Source: Dehalococcoidia bacterium UBA2158
GTDB taxonomy: Bacteria > Chloroflexota > Dehalococcoidia > Lucifugimonadales > UBA3495
Direction of reading: 5' to 3'
DNA length: 32,333 nucleotides
Assembly (NCBI GenBank): GCA_002328185.1
Contig: DCWQ01000056.1
Span: forward strand, 1-32,333
Part shown: one piece after another, positions 20,776 through 29,107 of the stretch
Position numbering within the stretch: position 1 is the stretch's first letter
How the letters are laid out: each line of letters begins with the position of its first letter
Position numbers and translations under genes: made by a program
Notes under the pieces: generated by a model
Databases searched by the model: none
What the model saw: the letters and a program-made list of their open reading frames with translations, nothing else
What the model was told of the DNA's origin: nothing

Positions 20776-22056
20776 ATGCCCGGTGCCTCTACGGCTGCTT
20801 CGAACAGTGGAATCGATTTCTTGCTGGCGCCCTACCGAGTTCTGGACCTGACCGACGAACGCGGCCTGTTGGCGGGAAAGATACTGGCCGATCTGGGCGC
20901 CGATGTGCTTCAGATAGAGCCGCCCGGTGGCAACCCTGCCCGGAACATCGGGCCGTTCCATGGAGATGACCCGCAACCAGAGAAGAGTCTTTTCTTCTGG
21001 GCTTACGCTGCGAACAAACGGGGCATCACCCTGGACCTAGAGCAGAAAGATGGGCAGGCCCTGCTGGAGAAACTGGTTGCGGAGGCCGATTTCCTGATCG
21101 AGTCCTTCTCCCCCGGTTACCTGGAAGAACTGGGTCTAGGGTATCAGCGCCTAGCCAAGATCAATCCCAAGCTGGTCATGGTGTCCATCACACCCTTCGG
21201 ACAAGACGGGCCCTATTCCAACTATCAGGCGAATGACATCGTCGGCATGGCGCTGGGCGGGTTCATGTATCTGACCGGCGACGACGACCGCGCCCCCATC
21301 CGGATCAGCTTCCCGCATTTCTACCTACACGGCGGAGCCGCCGGGGCCACGGCCGCCATGCTGGCACACACTCACCGGGCCGTCAGCGGGCAAGGGCAGT
21401 TCGTGGACGTTTCTTGTCAGCAGGCAGTGGCCAAGACCCTGGCCCATGCGCCCCAGATCTGGGACATTGAAGGTGCCATCCTCAAACGGATGGGCGTTTA
21501 CAGGCAGACCTCCGGCGAGAACCGGGTGCGCATCAATTGGCCCTGCAAAGACGGTTATGTCAACTACATGGTCCAGGGTGGCACCGTTGCCTACAGCACC
21601 CGCGCCCTGCTGAGCTGGATGAAAGAAGACGGCTTCGAGACCGAGGAGCTGGATGCGGTGGATTGGGAGGACATGGGCTACGGCGCGATCACCCCGGAGT
21701 TCATGGACCAGCTTGCCATACCGTTGGGTGAGTTCTTCAAGGGCCACACCCGAGCCGAGTTGGTGCAAGGCAGCCTCGACCGGCGGATACTGCTGTTCCC
21801 CGTCGCCACTCCGGCAGCCCTCCAAGGCCACCCGCAACTTGAAGCCCGCGGATATTTCAAGGAACTGGACCATCCGGAACTGGGCGTGGCTGTCCAATAT
21901 CCGGGAGCGTTCGTAAAATCGGGCGGCGGAGGCGACATTTCGGGCCTATACCGAAGGCCGCCGCTCATTGGCGAACACAACGTTGAGATATATCACGAGG
22001 AGTTGGGTCTTTCCTCCTCGCAACTAGACTCACTGAAACGCGGCGGTGTTATCTAA
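20776..22056 (+). CDS. CaiB/BaiF family CoA-transferase, subunit with catalytic Asp
   Basis: A 426-residue class III CoA-transferase. Family motifs are YRVLDLTDERGLLAGKILAD, LGADVLQIEPPGGNPAR, FFWAYAANKRGITLDL, DFLIESFSPGYLEELGLGY, and ANDIVGMALGGFMYLTG. Asp154 in the last motif falls at the catalytic-Asp position known for the family. The C-terminal part closes the interlocked fold (LYRRPPLIGEHN). ATG 20776 is chosen over an upstream TTG because GGAGAG precedes it and the family fold starts about 15 residues later. The stop overlaps the start of a second CoA-transferase (TAATG), so the two are co-translated and probably form a heteromer. The reaction moves CoA from an acyl-CoA donor to an organic acid; the substrate is unknown. 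Confidence 0.93.
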   Translation: MPGASTAASNSGIDFLLAPYRVLDLTDERGLLAGKILADLGADVLQIEPPGGNPARNIGPFHGDDPQPEKSLFFWAYAANKRGITLDLEQKDGQALLEKLVAEADFLIESFSPGYLEELGLGYQRLAKINPKLVMVSITPFGQDGPYSNYQANDIVGMALGGFMYLTGDDDRAPIRISFPHFYLHGGAAGATAAMLAHTHRAVSGQGQFVDVSCQQAVAKTLAHAPQIWDIEGAILKRMGVYRQTSGENRVRINWPCKDGYVNYMVQGGTVAYSTRALLSWMKEDGFETEELDAVDWEDMGYGAITPEFMDQLAIPLGEFFKGHTRAELVQGSLDRRILLFPVATPAALQGHPQLEARGYFKELDHPELGVAVQYPGAFVKSGGGGDISGLYRRPPLIGEHNVEIYHEELGLSSSQLDSLKRGGVI

Positions 22057-23291
22057 TGACAACCCAACAAGCGCCAAACAAACCGCTGGACGGCGTCAAC
22101 GTCCTGGACTTCTGCTGGGTGGCTGTGGGGCCCATGACCACCAAATACCTGGGCGAGTACGGGGCCAACGTAGTGCGGGTGGAGTCGGTGAAACGTCCGG
22201 GCACCCTGCGCCGTGCCGCACCTTATAAGGACGGCATCTCCGGTCTCAACCGCAGCGCCTATTTCGCCAGCTACAACGCCAACAAGATGGGCATCACCGT
22301 CGATATGCGGCACCCCAGGGCCCGCGAGCTAATGCTGCGCATGGCCAAATGGGCGCACCTGGTGACTGAGAACTTCACGCCAGGGACCATGGAAAGCTGG
22401 GAACTTGGCTTCGAGCAACTCCAGGAAGTTAACCCCGGCATCGTAATGTTCAGCACCTCCATGATGGGCCGGGGCGGGCCCATGGAAAAGCAGCCGGGCT
22501 TCGGTCCGGTGTTATCGTCGCTGGTGGGCCTGACCAATCTGACCGGCTGGCCAGACCGGGACCCGGTCAACCCCTACGGCGCATACACCGATTTTATCGT
22601 CCCCCGGTTCGCCGTGGCCGCCATCCTGGCCGGACTGGACCGCAGCCGCCGCACCGGCGAGGGCATCCACATAGACATGTCACAACTGGAGACCACGTTG
22701 CATTTCTCGGCGCCGGTGTTGTTGGACTATGCCGTCAACGGCCGGGAGCAGTCACGCGCGGGCAACCGGGACCCCGGAGCATCGCCCCACGGAGTCTACC
22801 CCTGCGCCGGCGACGACCGTTGGATCGCCCTGGGTTGCTCATCTGATGCCCAATGGGAAGGCCTGCAGCGGACCATCGCCCCCGATGGCACAGGCTGGCC
22901 TTACAACTCTGATTTCGCCACACTCCTGGCGAGAAAAGCCAACGAGGACAAGCTAGACCAACTGTTGTCCGACTGGACCGCTTCGTGGGATCCAGCAGCC
23001 TTGATGGGAACGTTGCAGAGTTCGGGAGTACCAGCGGGTATGGTCAACGACTGCCGAGATCTATTCGACGACGCTCAACTGCAGCACCGGGGCCATTTCC
23101 AGTGGCTTGACCACCCAGAGATCGGCCCCTACGCCACCGACCGCAGCGAGATGACCTTCTCCTTAAGCCCAGGCAGCCTAGACACCCCCGCGCCACTCCT
23201 TGGGGAGCACACCTCGCACGTCCTCAAGGACCTGATTGGCCTAACAAACGATGAGTATAAATTGTTGGAAGAGGATGGGGTTTTAGAGTAA
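22056..23291 (+). CDS. CaiB/BaiF family CoA-transferase, second subunit
   Basis: A 411-residue class III CoA-transferase homologue. It shows VNVLDFCWVAVGPMTTKYLG, YGANVVRVESVKRP, NANKMGITVDMRHP, HLVTENFTPGTMESWELGF and the C-terminal APLLGEHTSHVLKDLIGL. At the catalytic-Asp position it reads PGFGPVLSSLVGLTNLTG, with Gly150 where the partner has Asp. It likely cannot form the acyl-enzyme anhydride itself and may be a structural or substrate-binding subunit, as inferred for adjacent CaiB-family pairs. It overlaps its partner by one base. The remaining substrate-side residues (GWPDRDPVNPYGAYTDF) are characteristic of a distinct subgroup. Confidence 0.92.
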   Translation: MTTQQAPNKPLDGVNVLDFCWVAVGPMTTKYLGEYGANVVRVESVKRPGTLRRAAPYKDGISGLNRSAYFASYNANKMGITVDMRHPRARELMLRMAKWAHLVTENFTPGTMESWELGFEQLQEVNPGIVMFSTSMMGRGGPMEKQPGFGPVLSSLVGLTNLTGWPDRDPVNPYGAYTDFIVPRFAVAAILAGLDRSRRTGEGIHIDMSQLETTLHFSAPVLLDYAVNGREQSRAGNRDPGASPHGVYPCAGDDRWIALGCSSDAQWEGLQRTIAPDGTGWPYNSDFATLLARKANEDKLDQLLSDWTASWDPAALMGTLQSSGVPAGMVNDCRDLFDDAQLQHRGHFQWLDHPEIGPYATDRSEMTFSLSPGSLDTPAPLLGEHTSHVLKDLIGLTNDEYKLLEEDGVLE

Positions 23292-23319
23292 AAAGCCGAC
23301 GGCTGACCGCTGATAGCTG

Positions 23320-24546
23320 TTAGCTTTCGACCGTCTGCCGCTGCGACCCGAACCGCAGCGTGCTCCCGGCCAGGATCAGGCTGACCGACATGAAGCTGAT
23401 CAGGAATAGGGCTGGCTTCAGGTTGTCGAACGCCTCTTGTAGGAATCCAGTGAACAGCGGTCCCAACGAGGTCCCGACCGATGTCATCATCATGGTGAAT
23501 GAGAAGGCCACCGCCAGCTCACGAGGCCTGATTCCCGGTAGATGGAACGGCACCGTCACCAATATCGGGAAGAAAGCCCAGGCCACGCCGTTAAAGAAGG
23601 AAAATAGGAACAGCGCCGGCACCGATCCCGTCATTATCATGCCCAGGTTGCTGCCGATCATCAAGATCCCCAGTACCTGAAGGAACCTCCCCTCCTTGCC
23701 GGAAGTGGACGCCGCCCATGCAATGCCCATGCCGCCGATTCCGCCCACGATGACTCCCAGCGCGAGAATCCCGCCAGAAAGGCGCAGCGAAATGTCATAT
23801 TCTTCCAGCATCAACGTGGGGTAGAAGGCTAGGAACGCGCCGAAAGACATGGTGGCCCCGGCGAACCCCAGTCCGCCGATCCATAAGTCCCGATGGGCCA
23901 GGGCCCTTTTGACTACGTTCTCACCCTGGAGGGTAACTACGTCTTTGTCAGTCTCGTTGGTCCGGTCTCGGCCCAAGATTATCCACAGCACGGTAATCGC
24001 GGCGAAATAGAGCCCGAATATCCGTAGCGTCGTCCTCCAGTCGTCGTTCGTCAGGTCCAGTATCACCGGCGCCAGAACCAACCCTCCGCCGACCACCAGA
24101 CCGAAGAATACGTTGGACATGCCGTTGACGTAGATCACTTCCTTGGCTGGAAACCATTGCCGGGTCAGCAACGCGCGAGCCGGCATCTGGGCTATGTTGC
24201 TGATGCCGAAGAAGAGCCGCCCTGCCAGAAGCACGATGAACACCGGTGCCCAACTCTGCAGGAACAGGCATCCGGTGGCCGTCATCAACGTGGCGGCGGT
24301 CAGCCATTTGGGCGACAGGCGGGAGGTTGCCCAACTGAGGGGTATCGCCAACGCGATGTTTCCCCAGTGGGAAGCCGACCCCAACAATCCCTGCTGGCTG
24401 GGTGAGAGGTCCAGGTCTGCGCTGATGGCGGGCAGCAGTATCCCCAAGGTGTTCAACACCATGAAAGAAGATACGCTGGAGAATAGCCACACGCCTATGA
24501 CTGTCCAGCGGTACCTGCTGTAGCTGATTGGCGCCTGGGGAGTCAA
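23320..24546 (-). CDS. MFS transporter
   Basis: A 408-residue carrier with about 12 hydrophobic helices. The N-half reads LNTLGILLPAISADLDLSPS then QQGLLGSASHWGNIALAIPL, and the mid loop is LGRDRTNETDKDVV. It shares its plan with the carrier at 14142 and is probably a paralogue. The frame opens with TTG at 24546, where I see no good Shine-Dalgarno sequence, so the exact start is uncertain; a GTG lies about 18 codons in. It is convergent with the CoA-transferase pair and divergent from the luciferase-like gene at 24726. That fits import of the compound handled by those enzymes (inference). Confidence 0.87.
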   Translation of the reverse strand: MTPQAPISYSRYRWTVIGVWLFSSVSSFMVLNTLGILLPAISADLDLSPSQQGLLGSASHWGNIALAIPLSWATSRLSPKWLTAATLMTATGCLFLQSWAPVFIVLLAGRLFFGISNIAQMPARALLTRQWFPAKEVIYVNGMSNVFFGLVVGGGLVLAPVILDLTNDDWRTTLRIFGLYFAAITVLWIILGRDRTNETDKDVVTLQGENVVKRALAHRDLWIGGLGFAGATMSFGAFLAFYPTLMLEEYDISLRLSGGILALGVIVGGIGGMGIAWAASTSGKEGRFLQVLGILMIGSNLGMIMTGSVPALFLFSFFNGVAWAFFPILVTVPFHLPGIRPRELAVAFSFTMMMTSVGTSLGPLFTGFLQEAFDNLKPALFLISFMSVSLILAGSTLRFGSQRQTVES

Positions 24547-24725
24547 ATGCGGTTAGGTCCGTTTACGCTCAGGAGATTTGCGCCAACAGGCTTGGGTCAC
24601 AGACAGTGCGCCTGCGGTTCGTTGAGGGCATGGCATACTATAAACCCTCAAAGGGTACGAAAGCCAAGAAATTAGCGCGGGTTGGATATATCACTCCTCC
24701 CAGCGGGTAGGATTAGGAGAGCAAC

Positions 24726-25721
24726 ATGGAGCGCATCGGAGTCGGGTTTTCCGGGGGAATGTCTCCCCAGGACATAGTCGAATGCGTTAAAGTGGCCGAG
24801 GACCTCGGCTACGAATCCGCCTGGGTGGCCGAAGGTCACGGCGGCGACCAGTTCTCGGTGCTCACGGCTTGCGCAACGGCCACCGAAAGGATCAAATTGG
24901 GCACTAGCATCACCAGCGTCTTCGTCCGGACTCCGCCCACCATCGCCATGGCGGCAGCCTCGGTGGACTACTTCTCCAACGGACGTTTTATCCTCGGCGT
25001 GGGCAGCAGTCACAAGGTCCAGGTAGAGCCGGAGCATGGACTGGAGTTCATCCGCCCCGTGCAGCGGCTGCGCGAGTGTGTGGATATAATCAGGGCCATT
25101 CTCAAGGACTCGGATGTCAATTACCACGGAGATATCTACGACATCGATCGGTTCGACCTGTGGTTCCAGCCCCTGCGCAAGGAGATACCCGTCTTCGTCG
25201 CCGCCGTCTTCCCTAAGATGTTGGAGGTCTGCGGCGAGATGGCTGAGGGGGCCATCCTCACCTGGTGCACCTTGGACCACGCAGCAGAGGCAGCCGTGGC
25301 TGTGGGCCTCGGCGCCCGCAACGCCGGACGCGACCCAGCCGACGTCGAAGTGGCCAGCCTGCTTCCCTGTGCTGTGTCCAACGACCGGAAAGCAGCCAGA
25401 GACCTGATGCGCATGCCCATCGCCTCCTACGCTGGGCGTTTCCCCCGCTACCGCAAGCTCATGATCGACGCCGGGTTCCCAGAGGAGATTGAGGACGTGC
25501 GAGTTGCTTGGCAGGCCGGCAACATCCAAGAATCCCTCGACCTGGTCCCCAGCGGTCTCATCGACAAGATCGGCCTGGTCGGCACGGCAGACGAAGTCCG
25601 TGGAAAGCTGACTGAATACCGCCAAGCCGGCATCACTCTGCCAATAGTCTCGCCCCGTTTCATGGGCGAAGGCGCCAAAGAACAAGCCCTAGGAATAATC
25701 CGGGCCTGCGCCCCAGCCTGA
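24726..25721 (+). CDS. Luciferase-like F420-dependent oxidoreductase (Mer-like subgroup)
   Basis: A 331-residue TIM-barrel protein. Order: RIGVGFSGGMSPQDIVECVK, AEDLGYESAWVAEGHGG, TERIKLGTSITSVFVRTPPT, VDYFSNGRFILGVGSSHKVQ, IPVFVAAVFPKMLEVCGEMA and VGTADEVRGKLTEYRQAGI. This resembles the F420-dependent methylene-tetrahydromethanopterin reductase-like group, where the SVFVRTP segment contacts the cofactor. It is cytoplasmic. AGGAGAGCAAC precedes the ATG. It is divergent from the carrier at 23320 and followed by two acyl-CoA dehydrogenase genes, which suggests a role in the same pathway. The substrate is unknown. Confidence 0.9.
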   Translation: MERIGVGFSGGMSPQDIVECVKVAEDLGYESAWVAEGHGGDQFSVLTACATATERIKLGTSITSVFVRTPPTIAMAAASVDYFSNGRFILGVGSSHKVQVEPEHGLEFIRPVQRLRECVDIIRAILKDSDVNYHGDIYDIDRFDLWFQPLRKEIPVFVAAVFPKMLEVCGEMAEGAILTWCTLDHAAEAAVAVGLGARNAGRDPADVEVASLLPCAVSNDRKAARDLMRMPIASYAGRFPRYRKLMIDAGFPEEIEDVRVAWQAGNIQESLDLVPSGLIDKIGLVGTADEVRGKLTEYRQAGITLPIVSPRFMGEGAKEQALGIIRACAPA

Positions 25722-25753
25722 TATACTCAGCCCAAATTTACTAACGCAGGAAA

Positions 25754-25803
25754 CAATCCCTTCTCCCGTGCGCGGGAGTAAGGTTAGGATGAGGGCACCC
25801 CTC
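25754..25803 (+). repeat. REP-like interspersed repeat, copy a
   Basis: TCCCTTCTCCCGTGCGCGGG followed by AGTAAGGTTAGGATGAGGGC. The first part is an imperfect hairpin (CTCCCG/CGGGAG). It matches a copy at 28134-28181. Such CCC-loop-GGG plus GGTTAGGATGGGG elements are common as dispersed intergenic repeats in many bacteria. Confidence 0.7.
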
Positions 25804-25834
25804 AACTCCTGCGCCAACCGTCTGAGACACCACC

Positions 25835-27004
25835 ATGGACTTCAACTTCACCACCCAACAAACCCAATTCCGAGAAGAACTCCGTGAGTTCTTAAGGGCC
25901 GAAATCCCTGTGGAAAAACAGGAAGTCTTCGGCAACCTTACCGAGGACCATTACCAGTTCGGCCGCGAGATCAACCTGAAACTTGCGGAGCGAAACTGGC
26001 TGACCATCGGCTGGCCGGAAGAACACGGTGGCGGCGGAAAAGGCCCCATCGAGCAGGGCATCCTGGCCGAAGACCTGGGCTACTGGCGGGTGCCCAAGAG
26101 CGGGTCTATAGGACTGGGCATAGTCGGTCCGGCGATCATGGTTTTCGGCACGGAAGCCCAGAAGGACCGCTACCTGAAACCCATCGCCCGTGGAGAGGTC
26201 GAGTACTGCCAGGGGTTCAGCGAGCCGAACGTCGGCTCGGACCTGGCCTCCTTGGAACTGCGGGCGGAGCGTGACGGCGATGAGTACGTGCTGAACGGCT
26301 CCAAGATGTTCACCAGCTACGCCTTTCACGCCGACTACATGTATCTTCTGGCCCGCACCGACCCTCAGGCCCAGAAGCACCGCGGCATCAGCATGTTCAT
26401 CGTCGACCTCAAGACCCAGGGTATCAGCCTGACCCCCCTGCCCTACATCAACAGCGAGATGGCGGCCCAGACCCATTTCGATAATGTCCGGCTGCCGATG
26501 TCCTGCCTGATCGGCGATGAAAACCGGGGCTGGTACCATGCCATGACCACGCTGGACTACGAACGCTCCGGCCTGTGGCGGTACGCCAACGTGCGGAGGG
26601 TGTTCGACGACTTCGCCGAGTTCTGCCAGAGCCCGGCCCCCGACGGCGGGCAGTCCCTGGCCGAGCATCCTCTGGTGCGCCACCAACTGGCCCAGCGCCG
26701 GTTGGGGATGGAGACCTGGAAGCTGCTCTGCTGGAACGTGGCCTGGATGCAGAGTTCCGGTGCGGTGCCCAATTCTGAGGCTTCGGTGGCATTTTTGTAC
26801 GGTAGCGAAGAGCGCTTGCGGTTCGCTGAGATGGCCATGGAGGTTCTGGGGCCCTACTCAACCCTGCGCGGCGGCTCCCCGATCGCCCCACTCCAGGGCA
26901 ACATCGAGGGTATCCACCGCGAGGCGATGCACCTGCATGGCGCAGGAACGACCGAGATTCACCGCAATATCATCGCTCAGCGCGGCCTGAGAATGCCCCG
27001 CTAG
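25835..27004 (+). CDS. Acyl-CoA dehydrogenase (first of a pair)
   Basis: A 389-residue FAD-dependent acyl-CoA dehydrogenase. Order: N-terminal helices (FTTQQTQFREELREFL), WPEEHGGGGKGPIEQ, the middle beta domain with QGFSEPNVGSDLASLELRAE and LNGSKMFTSYAFHADYM, and the C-terminal LHGAGTTEIHRNIIAQRGLR. In classical members a catalytic Glu precedes the G-T here; this protein has Ala370. The Glu in DYERSG could serve, as in isovaleryl-type enzymes (inference). The 3' gene is a second, dissimilar ACAD after 12 bp. Such adjacent pairs form alpha2beta2 enzymes in actinobacterial steroid degradation. No clear Shine-Dalgarno sequence lies before the ATG. Confidence 0.93.
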   Translation: MDFNFTTQQTQFREELREFLRAEIPVEKQEVFGNLTEDHYQFGREINLKLAERNWLTIGWPEEHGGGGKGPIEQGILAEDLGYWRVPKSGSIGLGIVGPAIMVFGTEAQKDRYLKPIARGEVEYCQGFSEPNVGSDLASLELRAERDGDEYVLNGSKMFTSYAFHADYMYLLARTDPQAQKHRGISMFIVDLKTQGISLTPLPYINSEMAAQTHFDNVRLPMSCLIGDENRGWYHAMTTLDYERSGLWRYANVRRVFDDFAEFCQSPAPDGGQSLAEHPLVRHQLAQRRLGMETWKLLCWNVAWMQSSGAVPNSEASVAFLYGSEERLRFAEMAMEVLGPYSTLRGGSPIAPLQGNIEGIHREAMHLHGAGTTEIHRNIIAQRGLRMPR

Positions 27005-27016
27005 GTATGCCTTGAT

Positions 27017-28114
27017 ATGGATTTTTCCCTTACAGAACACCAAGAGATCCTGCGTAGCTCGGCCCGCGAGTTCCTTGAGGTCGAGTGCCCAACATCTTTG
27101 GTGCGGGCAGTTGAAGAGTCATTAGACGGCCATGCGCCGGACCTGTGGCGGAAGATGGCCGCGCTGGGCTGGTTGGGTATTTCCCTGCCTGAGCAGTACG
27201 GCGGGACCGGGGGCTCCCTCACCGACCAGACCGTATTGTTCGAAGAGATTGGCCGGGCTTTGACGCCGGGCCCCCTGCTCACATCATCGGTACTTGCAGC
27301 CCAGGTAGTGCTGAACGCCGGTAGCGACTCTCAGAAAGCGAACCTGATTCCTGGAGCGGTCAGCGGCGATGTTATCTTGACCATCGCCCGGGGAGACAGA
27401 TTGGAAACGGCAGCCAACAATGGCGGCCTGACCCTCAGCGGTGAGAGCTCTTTTGTCCCCTACGCCGGGACCGCCAACCACATCATCTGCGTCACTCGCC
27501 CTGCCATCGGGGCCTGGCCTGACACCACCCTGGCGCTCGTCGACACCCAGGCCAACGGTGTCTCCATGACCGCCATGGATTCCATAGCGAACTACCCTCA
27601 GTTTATGGTTGAGTTCGATGATGTCCTATTGTCCGGCGAAGCGGTGCTTGGCGAGGTCGCCGAGGGCCGTCCGGCATTGAACCTGGCAGTCCAGCGCGCC
27701 ACGGTCATCCAATGCGCCGAGACCCTGGGCCGGGCCCAACGGGTGCTGGAGATGGTTGTGGAGTATGCCGGACACCGAGTGGCATTCGGGCGCCCCATCG
27801 GCTCGTTCCAGGCCGTTCAACACCGCTGCGCCGACTTGAGAGTAGCTGTGGACGGCGGCCGGATGCTCACCTATCAAGCAGCTTGGAAGTTGGACCAAGG
27901 CCTGCCGGCGAACGACGAAGTATCCTTTGCTAAGGCCCAGGCCGGGATGCTGAGCCGGTTGGCCACCGAGACCGGGCATACCATCTTCGCCGGCATCTCG
28001 TTCACAACCGAACACGACATGCAGCTCTACTCCGCCCGCGCTAAGATCGCCGAGGCCAGCCTAGGCGACACCGAATACCACCTAGACCAACTGGCTGCCG
28101 GAATGCAGCCTTAG
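27017..28114 (+). CDS. Acyl-CoA dehydrogenase (second of a pair)
   Basis: A 365-residue ACAD homologue: MDFSLTEHQEILRSSAREFL, GWLGISLPEQYGGTGGSLTD, then a shorter and less conserved middle domain without the usual TEP-x-x-GSD motif. The C-terminus reads FGRPIGSFQAVQHRCADLRV and FTTEHDMQLYSARAKIAEAS, ending without the RGL-PR tail. This profile is that of the beta-type partner in heteromeric ACADs. The EH-x-M-x-x-Y segment is typical. It starts 12 bp after the first ACAD and is presumably co-translated. Together they would introduce a 2,3-double bond into an acyl-CoA, probably made by the CoA-transferases upstream. Confidence 0.9.
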   Translation: MDFSLTEHQEILRSSAREFLEVECPTSLVRAVEESLDGHAPDLWRKMAALGWLGISLPEQYGGTGGSLTDQTVLFEEIGRALTPGPLLTSSVLAAQVVLNAGSDSQKANLIPGAVSGDVILTIARGDRLETAANNGGLTLSGESSFVPYAGTANHIICVTRPAIGAWPDTTLALVDTQANGVSMTAMDSIANYPQFMVEFDDVLLSGEAVLGEVAEGRPALNLAVQRATVIQCAETLGRAQRVLEMVVEYAGHRVAFGRPIGSFQAVQHRCADLRVAVDGGRMLTYQAAWKLDQGLPANDEVSFAKAQAGMLSRLATETGHTIFAGISFTTEHDMQLYSARAKIAEASLGDTEYHLDQLAAGMQP

Positions 28115-28133
28115 TTAGCCCGAACCGAACCAA

Positions 28134-28181
28134 AGTCCCTTTCCCCGTCGCAACGGGGAAGGTTAGGATGGGGCCCTCCCC
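28134..28181 (+). repeat. REP-like interspersed repeat, copy b
   Basis: GTCCCTTTCCCCGTCGCAAC followed by GGGGAAGGTTAGGATGGGGC. The stem CCCCGT/ACGGGG is clearer than in copy a at 25754. It lies between the ACAD pair and the RraA-like gene and could act as an mRNA stability or end structure. Confidence 0.7.
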
Positions 28182-28310
28182 GGTTTAGAAATCCACGCTA
28201 AACACGTATGACCTGCAAAGGCCCATCGGCAGGCTCGGGATGAACGGTACATGCCAAAATTGTTTTAAGGACCTGCCCGCAACCAACTAAGCATCAAAAA
28301 GGAAACAATC

Positions 28311-29036
28311 ATGCCCGACGCCACACCTATCTCCACTGAAACCCTTGAAGTGCTCCGCACCATTCCCACTCAGACCCTGATCGACGGACTTTGGGTGATG
28401 GGTTGGCCCATGAGTTTTGTTCACGGGGCTAAGCCGCTGCAGGCCGGACAGCACATGGCTGGCCGCGCCGTTACTCTCAGGTTCGTGCCTCACCGGCCTG
28501 ACCTGGTGGCGGACAAGCCCAAGGGAGACCAATCGGCCGAATACATGGCCATCGAACTCTGCGGGCCTGAAGAGGTGCTGGTCATCGACGCCATGGGCTG
28601 GGAATACAGCTCCATCGGAGGAGACATCAAGTTCCTCCGCATGATGCAGCTCAACGCCGGCGGTCTGGTTACCGATGGCGCCGCCCGCGATAGCAACACA
28701 CTCAAAGGCTACGGCTTCCCGGTTTATTCCGCCAACACCACGGCCAAGCAGGGCCCCGCAGAGTTCTGGCCCTGGCAGGTGAATGACGCGATTCAATGTG
28801 GTGGCGTTCTCGTGCGCCCCGGCGATGCCGTGGTGGGCGACGACGACGGCGTAGTAGTGGTTCCTGCCTCAGTTGTGGACGAGGTGATCCGCATCGCCCA
28901 CGAGCGGGAAGAGGTTGAAGAGGTGATCAAGGCCCAGTTGGAGATCGAGCAGTGCTTGCCCGGGAAATACTACCCGTTCAACGACCTTACCTGGCAGTTA
29001 TTCGAGGAGAAAACCGGCAAGAAACGCACCGGTTAA
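28311..29036 (+). CDS. RraA-like (HMG/CHA aldolase-type) family protein
   Basis: A 241-residue protein of the RraA / 4-hydroxy-4-methyl-2-oxoglutarate aldolase superfamily. Motifs: LIDGLWVMG, MAGRAVTLRFVP, EVLVIDAMGW, SIGGDIKFL (Gly103-Gly104), GLVTDGAARDSN (Asp122, Arg126, Asp127, with Arg and Asp expected to bind the pyruvyl moiety and metal) and PGDAVVGDDDGVVVVP. Enzymatic members cleave 4-hydroxy-4-methyl-2-oxoglutarate-like acids or decarboxylate oxaloacetate. The C-terminal extension (helical, about 205-241) is longer than in RraA itself. AAGGA precedes the ATG. It lies downstream of the ACAD pair, which fits a late step in organic-acid breakdown. Confidence 0.88.
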   Translation: MPDATPISTETLEVLRTIPTQTLIDGLWVMGWPMSFVHGAKPLQAGQHMAGRAVTLRFVPHRPDLVADKPKGDQSAEYMAIELCGPEEVLVIDAMGWEYSSIGGDIKFLRMMQLNAGGLVTDGAARDSNTLKGYGFPVYSANTTAKQGPAEFWPWQVNDAIQCGGVLVRPGDAVVGDDDGVVVVPASVVDEVIRIAHEREEVEEVIKAQLEIEQCLPGKYYPFNDLTWQLFEEKTGKKRTG

Positions 29037-29107
29037 CGAATGGACGAAATCCATGGCGTGATTAAGCAACGTATTTTACGTATATTGGAAGCTGGCAAAT
29101 CACCATC

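Noticed and set aside
24672..25685. 337-codon minus-strand open frame
   Set aside because: It lies fully antisense to the luciferase-like gene. GC-rich coding often leaves long antisense frames, and the translation is His/Gly/Asp-rich without family features.
25892..26686. 264-codon minus-strand open frame
   Set aside because: Antisense to the acyl-CoA dehydrogenase, whose domains and motifs are all present on the plus strand.
28287..28796. 169-codon minus-strand open frame
   Set aside because: Antisense shadow of the RraA-like gene, which has a ribosome site and conserved active-site motifs.
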